Shown: one piece after another, positions 1 through 7,566 of the stretch | Position numbering within the stretch: position 1 is the first letter of the stretch | Layout of the letters: the number at the start of each line of letters is the position of its first letter | Assembly: GCA_964611575.1 (NCBI GenBank) | Contig: CAZTAJ010000006.1 | Coordinates: forward strand, 3,011 to 67,010 | Direction of reading: 5' to 3' | Source of the DNA: CAITUY01 sp964611575 | Lineage (GTDB): Bacteria > Verrucomicrobiota > Kiritimatiellia > CAIKKV01 > CAITUY01 | DNA: 64,000 nt | Translations under genes and position numbers: made by a program | Notes under the pieces: model-generated | Told to the model about the DNA's origin: nothing | Databases searched by the model: none | Seen by the model: only the letters and a program-made list of their open reading frames with translations

Positions 1-296
1 CCCCGTCGGCCGGCCTCTGGAATCTGGTCGTGCGTGACTTCGGGATTGATCCCACCGGCGACTATGTGGATGCGCTGTGGGAGCCGCCGCACGAAACCGG
101 TTGGGCCTTCCAAGCCTGCTGCATCCGGGACGGCAACGAGCGCTTCAATGAACTTGAATACCATGCGCCAGCGGTGACCGCCCTGGCCGGGCGTAACCGC
201 GGGCAAAACGAATCCCAGGTCTGGGCATTCCGCGGACGGGAAGCTGAGATTGCCGAAGCCGCCGGACTCCTGCTGGACGAGGGCGTCACAAACTGA
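1..296 (+). CDS. C-terminal part of a mutarotase-fold-like protein (5' end outside window)
   Basis: The open frame runs in from the left edge without a stop, so this is a partial gene whose start lies upstream; the GTG at position 30 is simply an internal valine codon. About 97 residues are visible. The segment ending in NELEYHAPAV followed by a VWAFRG stretch resembles the last strands of galactose-mutarotase-fold sugar epimerase-like proteins, where a Glu in an E-x-E/H context lies near the active site. The family call is by resemblance only. It is convergent with the dehydrogenase that ends at 321, with only 24 bases between the two stop codons and no clear terminator hairpin. Confidence 0.4.
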   Translation, partial: PSAGLWNLVVRDFGIDPTGDYVDALWEPPHETGWAFQACCIRDGNERFNELEYHAPAVTALAGRNRGQNESQVWAFRGREAEIAEAAGLLLDEGVTN

Positions 297-320
297 CGCC
301 ATGGCGGTTCGGCTCACGCA

Positions 321-1352
321 TCATCGCTTCTTCAGCAAGGCAAGCGTTTCCTTATCGAGCACATCCACCTTGCGGCCGGTCTCCATGGCCTTCACGGCGG
401 CAAAGACCATGCCGACGCTGCGGATGTTGTCCCGCGCCACGGTGCGCGGTTGTTTCCGCGCCTTCACGCAGCGCATGAACTCGTCCAGGACATAACTCTG
501 CGCCGTCAATGGCAGCGCGGTGTGCGTCAGGATCTCCGTCTTCTCGAGTCTGTAGAGTTTGGGCACGTGGTAGACGCGAATCTCTCCGTTCCGGTAGGTC
601 ACGGTCCCCTTCTCACATTCGATCTGCCAGTTACCGTTCCAGTCGCAGAACCCGCCCTTGGCGCACCAGCTCGCGTTGTAGAGAATCCTTGCGCCGTTGT
701 TCATCTCGAAGAGCGCCGTGCTGGAGCAATCGCCCTTGTAGTTGGACCAGGGCGGATTCCACGCGGCGCCGGACACTTTCACCGCGTCCAGCCCGGTCAC
801 GAACCGGATCAGGTCGAAGTGGTGGATGGACATGTCGATGATCACCGGAAAGGGCATCTCGTGGCGGAATCCGCCTCCAAAGTCGACGCCCAGAAAGAAA
901 TCCAGTTTCACCTGCCCGATGGCGCCCAGTTCACCGGACCCGACCACGTTGGCCAGCGTCCACATGGCGGGCGCATAGCGATAGTTCTGCGAAACGACGT
1001 AGGTCCGCCCGGTCTCCGCGGCGGCTTTCAGCATGGCCTTGCAGGAGGCCATGGTATCCGCCATCGGTTTCTCGCTGATCACGTCCAGACCCGCCCGCAT
1101 GGCGGTAATCACGTCGTGCTTGTGAAAGGCGGGCGGCGTGGAGGACAACACGGCATCGGCCTCCACGTTCTTGAGCGCGTCCTCCAGAGACTTGAAGCAG
1201 AGATCCTTGCTGTAGCCGCCGACTTCGCACGCCTTCTGGAGGGCTTCCTCCTTGACGTCCACAAGGGCGACGACCTTCGCCTCCTTGTTGTCCTTCAGCA
1301 CCCGCACCCAGCACTGTCCAAACCCGCCCACACCCACATGTATGAATCGCAT
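321..1352 (-). CDS. Gfo/Idh/MocA family NAD(P)-dependent oxidoreductase
   Basis: A 343-residue dehydrogenase of the glucose-fructose oxidoreductase/inositol dehydrogenase family. The N-terminus MRFIHVGVGGFG is a Rossmann nucleotide-binding loop (GxGxxG) and the family motif EKPMA is present in ISEKPMADT; a lysine there takes part in catalysis. The C-terminal half is the usual open beta-sheet substrate domain (GGGFRHEMPFPV, DMSIHHFD). The start at 1352 is preferred over an in-frame codon at 1406 because AAAGGA lies about 8 bases upstream of it and the Rossmann fold begins immediately. The substrate is probably a sugar or polyol, given the carbohydrate genes downstream in the window, but it cannot be specified. 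It is divergent from the membrane protein at 1622. Confidence 0.9.
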   Translation of the reverse strand: MRFIHVGVGGFGQCWVRVLKDNKEAKVVALVDVKEEALQKACEVGGYSKDLCFKSLEDALKNVEADAVLSSTPPAFHKHDVITAMRAGLDVISEKPMADTMASCKAMLKAAAETGRTYVVSQNYRYAPAMWTLANVVGSGELGAIGQVKLDFFLGVDFGGGFRHEMPFPVIIDMSIHHFDLIRFVTGLDAVKVSGAAWNPPWSNYKGDCSSTALFEMNNGARILYNASWCAKGGFCDWNGNWQIECEKGTVTYRNGEIRVYHVPKLYRLEKTEILTHTALPLTAQSYVLDEFMRCVKARKQPRTVARDNIRSVGMVFAAVKAMETGRKVDVLDKETLALLKKR

Positions 1353-1559
1353 CTGTTGTCCTTTCATCCGTGTCAAGGAAACCCGTCGAACGTCCGGCGC
1401 GCTCAACGAACATCCGTTGATCAGCCGTAAGCAGGAGAGTAGAACGCGGCGGCCCGGGAATCAAGGCCGCACCGACCCGGGAATCGCCCGCACGGGAAAG
1501 AGGGGCCACAGCCCGATCCTCCCGCCGGATGCGATAAAAAAACCATCGCATTTCAAACG

Positions 1560-1582
1560 CTTTGCATTGCAAAGTACTTTGC
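1560..1582. promoter_or_regulatory. Overlapping palindromes upstream of the CreD operon (candidate operator)
   Basis: Two overlapping perfect palindromes occur here: CTTTGCATTGCAAAG at 1560-1574 and GCAAAGTACTTTGC at 1569-1582. They lie 40-62 bases upstream of the ATG at 1622, where an operator would be expected. The operon encodes its own winged-helix regulator (2361), which makes autoregulation plausible. The binding protein is inferred, not shown. Confidence 0.5.
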
Positions 1583-1621
1583 TCTATGACATGATGTCCT
1601 CGTCGAACGGAGGACTGCACG

Positions 1622-2266
1622 ATGATTGCCCGTCATATCCACGATGCCCTGGCGCAAGTCAGACGCCTGCAGGAACTGGTCCTGGAGAAGCACCGATTCC
1701 ATGGCTATTCCGGCCGCGCCCGCATCCTCTCGGGAATCACGGCCGTGACCGCCGCCGCCGTCCTCGCCTCGCCGTGGGTGCCGCGCGATGAACGCGTCCA
1801 CCTGGCCGGATGGGGACTGGCCCTGGTCGTGGCCGGCCTCTTCAACTACGGCGCATTGGCCTGGTGGTTTCTCTTCGATCCGGCCGTACGCCGCAACCCG
1901 CGCCTGCTGAAGCCGGCCATCGACGCCCTCCCCGCCCTGCTGATCGGGGCCGTGCTGTCGGCGGCGCTGGTTCAGGCCGGCCAGTATCGCCTGCTGTTCG
2001 GGACCTGGATGTCGCTCTATGGCCTGGCGCAGGTCGCCTACCGCCAGTCGCTTCCCCCCGGCATCTACCGCGTCGGCCTTCTGTATATGGTGTGCGGCGC
2101 CGGCTGCCTGCTGGTCCCGGCCGTGTCGTTCACGAACCCCTGGCCCATGGGCCTGACCTTCCTGTTCGGCGAACTCGCCGGAGGCTGGGTGCTGCTGGAA
2201 GGACGAGGAGCGAAGGATGGGGAAGGAAAGGTGGGAGGCGTTTGGTGGGAGGGGGAGAACCAATGA
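1622..2266 (+). CDS. Integral membrane protein, unknown function
   Basis: A 214-residue protein with about five or six hydrophobic segments (approximately residues 35-50, 60-85, 100-118, 125-140, 150-190) after a basic, soluble N-terminal helix. A GGAGGA ribosome site lies 8 bases before the ATG. It is the first gene of the operon with the winged-helix regulator and CreD; in other bacteria a small membrane protein often accompanies that regulator. The last 15 or so residues (GKVGGVWWEGENQ) are encoded by a 7-base tandem repeat (2225-2262) and look like an accreted tail rather than part of the conserved fold. No catalytic motif seen. Confidence 0.75.
   Translation: MIARHIHDALAQVRRLQELVLEKHRFHGYSGRARILSGITAVTAAAVLASPWVPRDERVHLAGWGLALVVAGLFNYGALAWWFLFDPAVRRNPRLLKPAIDALPALLIGAVLSAALVQAGQYRLLFGTWMSLYGLAQVAYRQSLPPGIYRVGLLYMVCGAGCLLVPAVSFTNPWPMGLTFLFGELAGGWVLLEGRGAKDGEGKVGGVWWEGENQ
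2225..2262. repeat. Degenerate 7-base tandem repeat (GGTGGGA type)
   Basis: Reads as successive 7-base units GGAAAGG, TGGGAGG, CGTTTGG, TGGGAGG, GGGAGAA. It forms the 3' end of the membrane protein gene and supplies its last residues. The same unit family recurs at 4408-4475 on the other strand and at 46531-46553. Confidence 0.6.
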
Positions 2267-2310
2267 GACCAGTGTCTTCAGAGTGGCCTCAACTGGAGGC
2301 GAGATCCCTG

Positions 2311-2337
2311 ACTCCTAACACCTACCACCTTTCACCC
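2311..2337. repeat. Degenerate 7-base tandem repeat (CACCTAC type)
   Basis: Units of the form CTCCTAA, CACCTAC, CACCTTT, CACCC lie in the short gap before the winged-helix regulator. They are the reverse-complement relative of the repeat ending the preceding gene, so the two flank the gene junction in inverted orientation. Confidence 0.5.
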
Positions 2338-2360
2338 GCGCCACACCGAGGAGCCTGCCA

Positions 2361-2723
2361 ATGAAACCGGAGAGTGATCTTCTTGAGCGCCTTTTCCATG
2401 AGCCCAACCGCCTGGCCATCATGTCCGCGCTGTGCGCCTCTGACGCCGGGCTGACTTTTGCCGAATTGAAGGATGCCTGCGAACTGACCGATGGCAATCT
2501 GAACCGGCATCTGAAGTCGCTTGAAGACGCTGGCGCCATACAGATCCGGAAGGCGTTTGTCGGCCTTAAGCCGCGCACCTCTGTCCGCCTCACCCATGCC
2601 GGACTGGCCCGATTCCGCGAATATCTGGAGGCACTCGAAGAGGTCCTGGACCGGGCCAAGCAATCCCTGCCGGCCGCCCGCAAGGCCGCCTCCTTTCTTG
2701 CCGTCCGCCCCCTGAAGACTTAA
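2361..2723 (+). CDS. Winged-helix transcriptional regulator
   Basis: A 120-residue protein with the single winged helix-turn-helix layout of the family found with CreD-like membrane proteins: LLERLFHEPNRLAIMSAL (helix 1), FAELKDACELTDGNLNRHLKSLEDAG (recognition helix) and a wing IRKAFVGLKPRTSVRLTHAG. A GAGGAG site precedes the ATG by about 7 bases. It lies between two membrane-protein genes of one operon, so the likely role is local control of that operon, possibly through the palindromes at 1560-1582. The inducing signal is unknown. Confidence 0.88.
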   Translation: MKPESDLLERLFHEPNRLAIMSALCASDAGLTFAELKDACELTDGNLNRHLKSLEDAGAIQIRKAFVGLKPRTSVRLTHAGLARFREYLEALEEVLDRAKQSLPAARKAASFLAVRPLKT

Positions 2724-2739
2724 CCCTGAGGAGAGATCC

Positions 2740-4164
2740 ATGAACGCCACACCCGACGAACGCGCCCCCGCCCCACACCTGCCGCCCCCGCTCCCGCGAC
2801 TGTCGTCTTTCGGGACGAGCACCGTGTTCCGCATGCTCGTCCTCCTGGTGCTGGTCCTGCTCTTCCTGATCCCCATCTCCATGATCCAGTCCGTGCTGAG
2901 AGAACGACTGTGCCGCCGCAACGAAGCGGTCGCGAACATCACGTCCACCTGGGGCCACTCGCAAACGCTTTGCGGTCCGGTCCTGATCATTCCGTACCAC
3001 TATCGCGTCCCCGTCGCCCGCCCCGCGGCCGCGCCGGGCCAGCCGCCTCCGGCGCCCGTCGAAAAGGTCATGACCGGCTACGCGACTTTCCTGCCGCTGG
3101 ATCTGGTCATCACCGGCACCCTCGCTCCCAGCGTGTTGCACCGCGGCATCTACGAAGCGGTCGTCTACAGCGGGACCGTGGACATCTCAGGGCAGTTCGC
3201 CCGCCCGTCGTTCGATGAGTGGCATATCGCCCCCGAGGATATCCTGTGGGACGATGCTCTGCTGACGCTGGCCATCACCGACCTGCGCGGCGCCAGGCAG
3301 ACCGTGACCCTCGCCTGGGGCGACCGGCCGGAAGCGCTGCGCCTGGTGCCGGGATCGAAACTCGACGCGTTCCCCTCCGGCATCCACGCCCGACTCGGCA
3401 GGAACGCCTTCACCGGGACCGGCGCCCCCGCGGCATTCAATCTCAAGTTGACGCTCAACGGCAGCACCGGCATCCGGTTCGCCCCGCTGGGTGAGAAGAC
3501 GCGGGTGACGCTCACCTCCCCCTGGGCCGATCCGAGTTTCGTCGGCGCCTTCCTGCCGACCGAACGCCAGGTCGGCCCCACCGGGTTTGAAGCCACCTGG
3601 CAAGTCTCCTACTACGGACGGAGTCTGCCCCAACAGTGGATCCAGCAGGACAAGGCCGGCGGCCTGACCCCGGAGACCCTCCAATCCTCGCTTTTCGGAG
3701 TGGACCTGATCACCGTGGTCGACGCCTATCGTTATGTCGAGCGTGGCATCAAGTATGGCGTGCTGTTTCTCGTGCTCGTGTTCACCGCGTTCTTTCTCTT
3801 TGAGGTTCTCGCCGGCATCCGGGTTCATCCGTTCCAGTACACGTTGGTGGGCATGGCGTTGAGCCTGTTCTTCCTGGCGTGGCTGTCGCTCTCCGAGATC
3901 CTGCCCTTCGGCTGGGCCTACCTGGCGGGCAGCGCCGCCTCGACGCTCCTGCTGGCCGGCTACAGCGCCGCCGTGCTCAAACGCACCTCGCGGGCCCTGA
4001 TCGTGGCGGCCGAGTTGGTCCTGATCTATGGATTCCTGTTCGTGATCCTGCGCCTTCAGGACTACTCGCTGCTCTTTGGAACCGTGGGCCTGTTCGCAGC
4101 GCTGGCCACCGTCATGTATGTCACCCGCCATATTGACTGGTACGCCCGCGATCGAGGCCAATGA
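2740..4164 (+). CDS. creD: Inner membrane protein CreD family
   Basis: A 474-residue protein matching the CreD layout: one N-terminal membrane helix (about residues 28-50, FRMLVLLVLVLLFLIPISMI), a large non-cytoplasmic beta-rich domain (about 55-325), then five or six closely packed membrane helices to the C-terminus. Characteristic CreD stretches are present, such as the tract after the first helix with the QTLCGPVLIIPY segment and, before the helical bundle, GVDLITVVDAYRYVERGIKYG. Length is close to the E. coli protein. It follows the regulator by 16 bases with GAGGAGAG as ribosome site. CreD affects envelope integrity and beta-lactam or colicin tolerance in E. coli; the mechanism is not known. 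Confidence 0.93.
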   Translation: MNATPDERAPAPHLPPPLPRLSSFGTSTVFRMLVLLVLVLLFLIPISMIQSVLRERLCRRNEAVANITSTWGHSQTLCGPVLIIPYHYRVPVARPAAAPGQPPPAPVEKVMTGYATFLPLDLVITGTLAPSVLHRGIYEAVVYSGTVDISGQFARPSFDEWHIAPEDILWDDALLTLAITDLRGARQTVTLAWGDRPEALRLVPGSKLDAFPSGIHARLGRNAFTGTGAPAAFNLKLTLNGSTGIRFAPLGEKTRVTLTSPWADPSFVGAFLPTERQVGPTGFEATWQVSYYGRSLPQQWIQQDKAGGLTPETLQSSLFGVDLITVVDAYRYVERGIKYGVLFLVLVFTAFFLFEVLAGIRVHPFQYTLVGMALSLFFLAWLSLSEILPFGWAYLAGSAASTLLLAGYSAAVLKRTSRALIVAAELVLIYGFLFVILRLQDYSLLFGTVGLFAALATVMYVTRHIDWYARDRGQ

Positions 4165-5333
4165 ATGTCATGAGCCTGGACAACCATCGCATAGCCGGCA
4201 GCATCGCCACCGCAGGCGGCGTGGCCCTGCTCCTCACCTTGCCCCTCGTCGGCGTGACGTGGACGGGACATCCGGTCCGCCAATACCTCGAATTCCCGCC
4301 CCTGACCTCGTATGTCACGCCCGCGCCATTCGCCTGGCCAGCCTTCATCGGCCTCGCCACACTCAACGTCATCTGTCTAGCGCCATTCCTCTGGCGAGTC
4401 GTCCGTCACACCCCTCCCACCTCCCCCCTACCACCCACCACCTCCCCCCTCCCACCTTCCACCTTCCCTCCCTGGGCCTGGTTCGGACTCCTGCTCGGCC
4501 TTGTCGCCTGGGTCCTGGCCTGGACGCGTTTCCCATGGTTCGCGCGCTTTCAGGTCTTCACGTTCAGTCCGCTCTGGTTCGCCTATATCCTGGTCGTCAA
4601 CGGCCTGACCCTGCGCCGCAGCGGACGCTGCATGCTGACGCACCAGCCGCGCACGTTCTGTCTGCTCTTCCCGTTAAGCGCGGCGTTCTGGTGGTTCTTC
4701 GAGTATCTGAACCGGTTCGTGCAGAACTGGCATTACGTCGGTATCGGGGCCCTGACCCCCGCGGACTATGTGCTCTTCGCCACCCTGCCGTTCGCGACCG
4801 TGCTGCCCGCCGTGCTGGGCACGCACGAACTACTCGCGACCTTCCCGCGGCTGACGGCAGGCCTGGACCGGTTTGCTCCCCTCGCGCCCCGCCGTCCCCG
4901 CATACTCGCCGCCCTCGCGCTCGGGGTGGCGGCGGCCGGCCTGGCGCTGGTCGGCGTCCGGCCTGACTACCTCTTCCCCCTGCTGTGGGTTTCGCCCCTG
5001 GTAATCCTCACTGCGCTGCAGACTCTCGCCGGCCGCCCCACGCTCTTCGCCCCGCTCGCACGCGGCGACTGGCAGCGCGTCTGGCGGCTCGCTTTGTCCG
5101 CCCTGATCTGCGGGTTCTTCTGGGAAATGTGGAATTGCGGGAGCCTGGCCCGATGGGTCTATGCCGTCCCGTTCGTCCACCGTTTCCAAATCTTCGAGAT
5201 GCCGTTACTCGGTTATGCCGGCTATCTCCCCTTCGGCCTCGAATGCGCCGTCATAGCCGAAATCGTGTTCGGGGTTCAGAATTCAGGGTTCAGGGAAGAC
5301 TTGAACCCCTGGCCCCCAAACCCTGAACCCTAA
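4161..5333 (+). CDS. Polytopic membrane protein, unknown function
   Basis: A 390-residue protein whose ATG overlaps the CreD stop (ATGA), so the two are translationally coupled. About ten hydrophobic segments fill the sequence. Aromatic-rich loops with SAAFWWFFEYLNRFVQNWHYVG and FFWEMWNCGS look conserved. Residues about 83-105 (TPPTSPLPPTTSPLPPSTF) are encoded by a 7-base tandem repeat and give a 7-residue repeat in what is probably a loop. The extreme C-terminus (GVQNSGFREDLNPWPPNPEP) is encoded by a second repeat type. Function unknown; the tight linkage argues for a role with CreD. Confidence 0.75.
   Translation: MNVMSLDNHRIAGSIATAGGVALLLTLPLVGVTWTGHPVRQYLEFPPLTSYVTPAPFAWPAFIGLATLNVICLAPFLWRVVRHTPPTSPLPPTTSPLPPSTFPPWAWFGLLLGLVAWVLAWTRFPWFARFQVFTFSPLWFAYILVVNGLTLRRSGRCMLTHQPRTFCLLFPLSAAFWWFFEYLNRFVQNWHYVGIGALTPADYVLFATLPFATVLPAVLGTHELLATFPRLTAGLDRFAPLAPRRPRILAALALGVAAAGLALVGVRPDYLFPLLWVSPLVILTALQTLAGRPTLFAPLARGDWQRVWRLALSALICGFFWEMWNCGSLARWVYAVPFVHRFQIFEMPLLGYAGYLPFGLECAVIAEIVFGVQNSGFREDLNPWPPNPEP
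4408..4475. repeat. In-frame 7-base tandem repeat inside a membrane protein gene
   Basis: Nine or so units of about seven bases (CCCACCT, CCCCCCT, ACCACCC, ACCACCT, CCCCCCT, CCCACCT, TCCACCT). Because three copies make 21 bases, the reading frame returns every seven codons and the product shows a seven-residue repeat rich in Pro, Ser and Thr. Confidence 0.75.
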
Positions 5334-5354
5334 CACCCAACACCTACCACCTTC
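5275..5354. repeat. 7-base repeats with an 11-bp hairpin over a stop codon
   Basis: GGTTCAG-type units at 5275-5295 are followed by AACCCTG and CACCTAC-type units at 5320-5354. AGGGTTCAGGG (5285-5295) and CCCTGAACCCT (5321-5331) are perfect reverse complements, so the transcript can fold into a hairpin that covers the stop codon of the preceding gene. No U-tract follows, so a standard intrinsic terminator is not supported. Confidence 0.6.
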
Positions 5355-5359
5355 CCGCA

Positions 5360-6163
5360 ATGCCCTTCACCCTCACACATCCCGCAGTTGCCGCACCCCT
5401 CGCCCGACACGGCCTGATCCTCTCCGCCGTCGCGGTGGGCAGCATGGCACCGGATTTCGAGTACTACCTGCGCCTGTCGTTCGACAGTCGCTGGAGCCAC
5501 ACCCTGGCAGCCATACCGGTCTTTACGCTGCCCGCCAGCCTCATTGGCTTGTGGGTCTTCCACGCCTGGCTCAAGGTGCCCCTGCTCCGCCTGCTGCCGC
5601 CGGCCCACCGGCAGAGGCTCGCCCCTTTCAGCGGCCCATTCGCGTTCGGACTCTGGCGGCGATTCGTCCTCCTGACACTCTCCTGTCTGGCGGGAATCGC
5701 CACGCACCTGTTGTTCGATGCGTTCACCCACGAGGAAGGGTTCGTCGTGCAACAATGCCCGTTGCTCCACGCCCCCGCTGTGCAAATGCCCGTCTACACC
5801 GTCACCCTCTGCGAGGCGTTTCAGTTCGGCCTCACCTTCCTCTTTCTGGCGGCGATCGGCCTCCAATACCGGCGTTGGTTCAGGCAACAGCCCGGGCCCG
5901 CCACGTTCATCCCCACGTGGCCTGAGTTGCGTCCGCTACTGCCATGGTGGCTCGGCCTCGGCGCCGTCGTCCTGGGCGCAGCCCTGGGCTACGCCCACAT
6001 TGCCGTCCCCCACGTCAACGACGCACATGACCTCCGCGCCTTCACCGGACGTGCCATTCTTGCAGGACTGTCGGCCTTGGTGCTGCTCCTTGGCCCGCTC
6101 GGTTGGGCACAACGCCGGACTTCACCCCCCATTACGACAAAGAACGACCAGGAATCGCCATAG
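5360..6163 (+). CDS. DUF4184 family membrane protein
   Basis: A 267-residue membrane protein. The N-terminus MPFTLTHPAVAAPLAR followed by VAVGSMAPDFEYYLRL is the hallmark of the DUF4184 family (His and Asp residues in HPAVA and MAPDFEY could bind metal), and ATHLLFDAFTH carries a second conserved His/Asp set. Around six membrane helices follow. The family resembles the YdjM/phospholipase-C-like metal-dependent membrane proteins, but no activity is established. It starts 26 bases after the previous gene, across repeat DNA, and has no strong ribosome site. Confidence 0.85.
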   Translation: MPFTLTHPAVAAPLARHGLILSAVAVGSMAPDFEYYLRLSFDSRWSHTLAAIPVFTLPASLIGLWVFHAWLKVPLLRLLPPAHRQRLAPFSGPFAFGLWRRFVLLTLSCLAGIATHLLFDAFTHEEGFVVQQCPLLHAPAVQMPVYTVTLCEAFQFGLTFLFLAAIGLQYRRWFRQQPGPATFIPTWPELRPLLPWWLGLGAVVLGAALGYAHIAVPHVNDAHDLRAFTGRAILAGLSALVLLLGPLGWAQRRTSPPITTKNDQESP

Positions 6164-6257
6164 CGCACCCCGTTGATTTTGCCGCCCCACATTTCGCATG
6201 ACAAATTGGCCCATTCTGCGTCACCATCGGTCATGGTCGTATTCCCGAGGAGATCTC

Positions 6258-6641
6258 ATGAGTCATGAACGTGTGGAGTCGCCCCGTGCCCCGGCGGCAG
6301 TTGGACCATATTCCCAGGCAATCGCCGCAGGTCACCTGGTGTTTTGTTCCGGACAACTGGGACTCGATCCCGCCACCGGACAACTGGTGTCAGGGGGCCT
6401 CGCCGCCGAAACGGACCGTGTCCTGCGCAATCTAGCCGCCGTGCTCGAAGCCGCCGGCGCCTCACTGGGTACGGTTGTGAAGACCACGGTGTTCATGACC
6501 GACCTGTCCGGCTTCAAGGCCATGAATGACGTATACGCCTCCCATTTCCCCAATCCTCCGCCGGCACGGTCGACCCTTCAGGTCGCCGCCCTGCCCCGTG
6601 GCGCTTGTGTCGAAATCGAAGCCATTGCCCTTAAAGGATGA
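6258..6641 (+). CDS. ridA: RidA family enamine/imine deaminase
   Basis: A 127-residue protein of the RidA (YjgF/YER057c/UK114) family, which hydrolyses reactive enamine and imine intermediates made by PLP enzymes. The motifs AVGPYSQAIAAGHLVFCSGQ, ETDRVLRNLAAVLEAAG and PARSTLQVAALPRGACVEIEA cover the whole fold, including the substrate-binding Arg in PARST and the Glu of VEIEAIA. The start at 6258 is chosen over an in-frame codon 60 bases earlier because GAGGAG lies just upstream and the family begins here. It is followed after 7 bases by the flavodoxin-like gene. Confidence 0.95.
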   Translation: MSHERVESPRAPAAVGPYSQAIAAGHLVFCSGQLGLDPATGQLVSGGLAAETDRVLRNLAAVLEAAGASLGTVVKTTVFMTDLSGFKAMNDVYASHFPNPPPARSTLQVAALPRGACVEIEAIALKG

Positions 6642-6648
6642 GCCGCCC

Positions 6649-7119
6649 ATGAAAACACTGATCCTGTTCTACACACGCTCCGGAAACACCGAGGCCATCG
6701 CCCGGGCCGTGGCCGAAACGCTGCAGGCCGATGTGGAAGCCCTGTCCGACCCGGTGAGTTACGCCGGCGCGCTCGGCTACATGCTTGGCGGACGCGACGC
6801 CCTGAAGGGCCGCGTGGCGGATATCGCCGCCCTTCAGCACGATCCCGCCGGGTACGAACGGATCGTGATTGGCCAGCCCGTCTGGGCCGCCCGTCCCGTG
6901 CCGGCCGTGAATGGCCTCGCGAAACGTTACCCCCTGGCCCGACAGGCGCTGGCGTTGTTTGCGACCTTCGACGGCGGAGGCGCGACCGGCTGCCTCAACC
7001 GCACCGCAGCCCTGTTCCCGGACGCCCGTCCCGCCGGGCAGGCCTCATTCCAGCGCGTCGGCAGCCAGCGCGAGCGAGGCCTGGCCGAAGCGCGGGCCTG
7101 GGCGAAAACACTCGGCTGA
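6649..7119 (+). CDS. Flavodoxin-like protein
   Basis: A 156-residue protein. The N-terminus MKTLILFYTRSGNTEAIA is the FMN phosphate-binding loop of flavodoxins, and residues around 70-90 (YERIVIGQPVWAARPVPAVN) match the second FMN loop, with Trp and Pro positions of the FldA/WrbA-like 'flavodoxin family protein' group. The role would be electron transfer or quinone-type reduction in the cytoplasm. It sits 7 bases after ridA and probably shares its transcript. It is convergent with the zinc-ribbon gene that ends at 7191. Confidence 0.85.
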   Translation: MKTLILFYTRSGNTEAIARAVAETLQADVEALSDPVSYAGALGYMLGGRDALKGRVADIAALQHDPAGYERIVIGQPVWAARPVPAVNGLAKRYPLARQALALFATFDGGGATGCLNRTAALFPDARPAGQASFQRVGSQRERGLAEARAWAKTLG

Positions 7120-7190
7120 TATCGGCGGCAGCCCGAAGGAAACGTGTTGAGGAATCCGGTTCGCGAGGACGCTTCCCGCGGGGCATCCCG

Positions 7191-7538
7191 TCACCGGTAA
7201 CGCCGCTGCCGGAACCGGCACACCCGCCGCCCGCACGGATGCGAAACGGCCCGGCTCGCCTCGCGCACCTGCCGCAAATGCCACCGGCTCAAAGACACGC
7301 CGTCATCCACATCGTAGGCCCGCTGCCAGTCCCGCGGGTCGTAGGTCCAGCGTATGCCGACGGGGCTCCTGGCTTCCCCGCCGTGCGAGGCGAAACACCA
7401 CAGGGCGCCGCAGGCCATGCACATCATCAAGTCCACGCGGTTCCCGAACATGACCCGCCTCAGACTGGCACTGCCGTCCAGACAATGCCTGATCGGCACT
7501 GGCGGCCCGCACAACGGACATGCTTCCTGCTGCGGCAT
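7191..7538 (-). CDS. Small zinc-ribbon-like protein, unknown function
   Basis: A 115-residue protein with Cys pairs CPLC near the N-terminus and CMAC around residue 40, spaced as in a treble-clef or zinc-ribbon site. The rest is rich in Arg, Trp and Asp and has no recognised motif. The start at 7538 lies 28 bases after the kinase stop on the same strand, which suggests it is the last gene of that operon. The frame stays open upstream, into the kinase gene, but this is overlap in another frame. No confident homologue is recalled. Confidence 0.55.
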   Translation of the reverse strand: MPQQEACPLCGPPVPIRHCLDGSASLRRVMFGNRVDLMMCMACGALWCFASHGGEARSPVGIRWTYDPRDWQRAYDVDDGVSLSRWHLRQVREASRAVSHPCGRRVCRFRQRRYR

Positions 7539-7566
7539 ATGACCCTGCCCCGACTTTTGAAGCGCT

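Noticed and set aside
6164..6257. Possible sigma-70 promoter upstream of ridA (ATGACA-like hexamer)
   Set aside because: The hexamer at -10 spacing does not resemble TATAAT, so the evidence is too weak to report.
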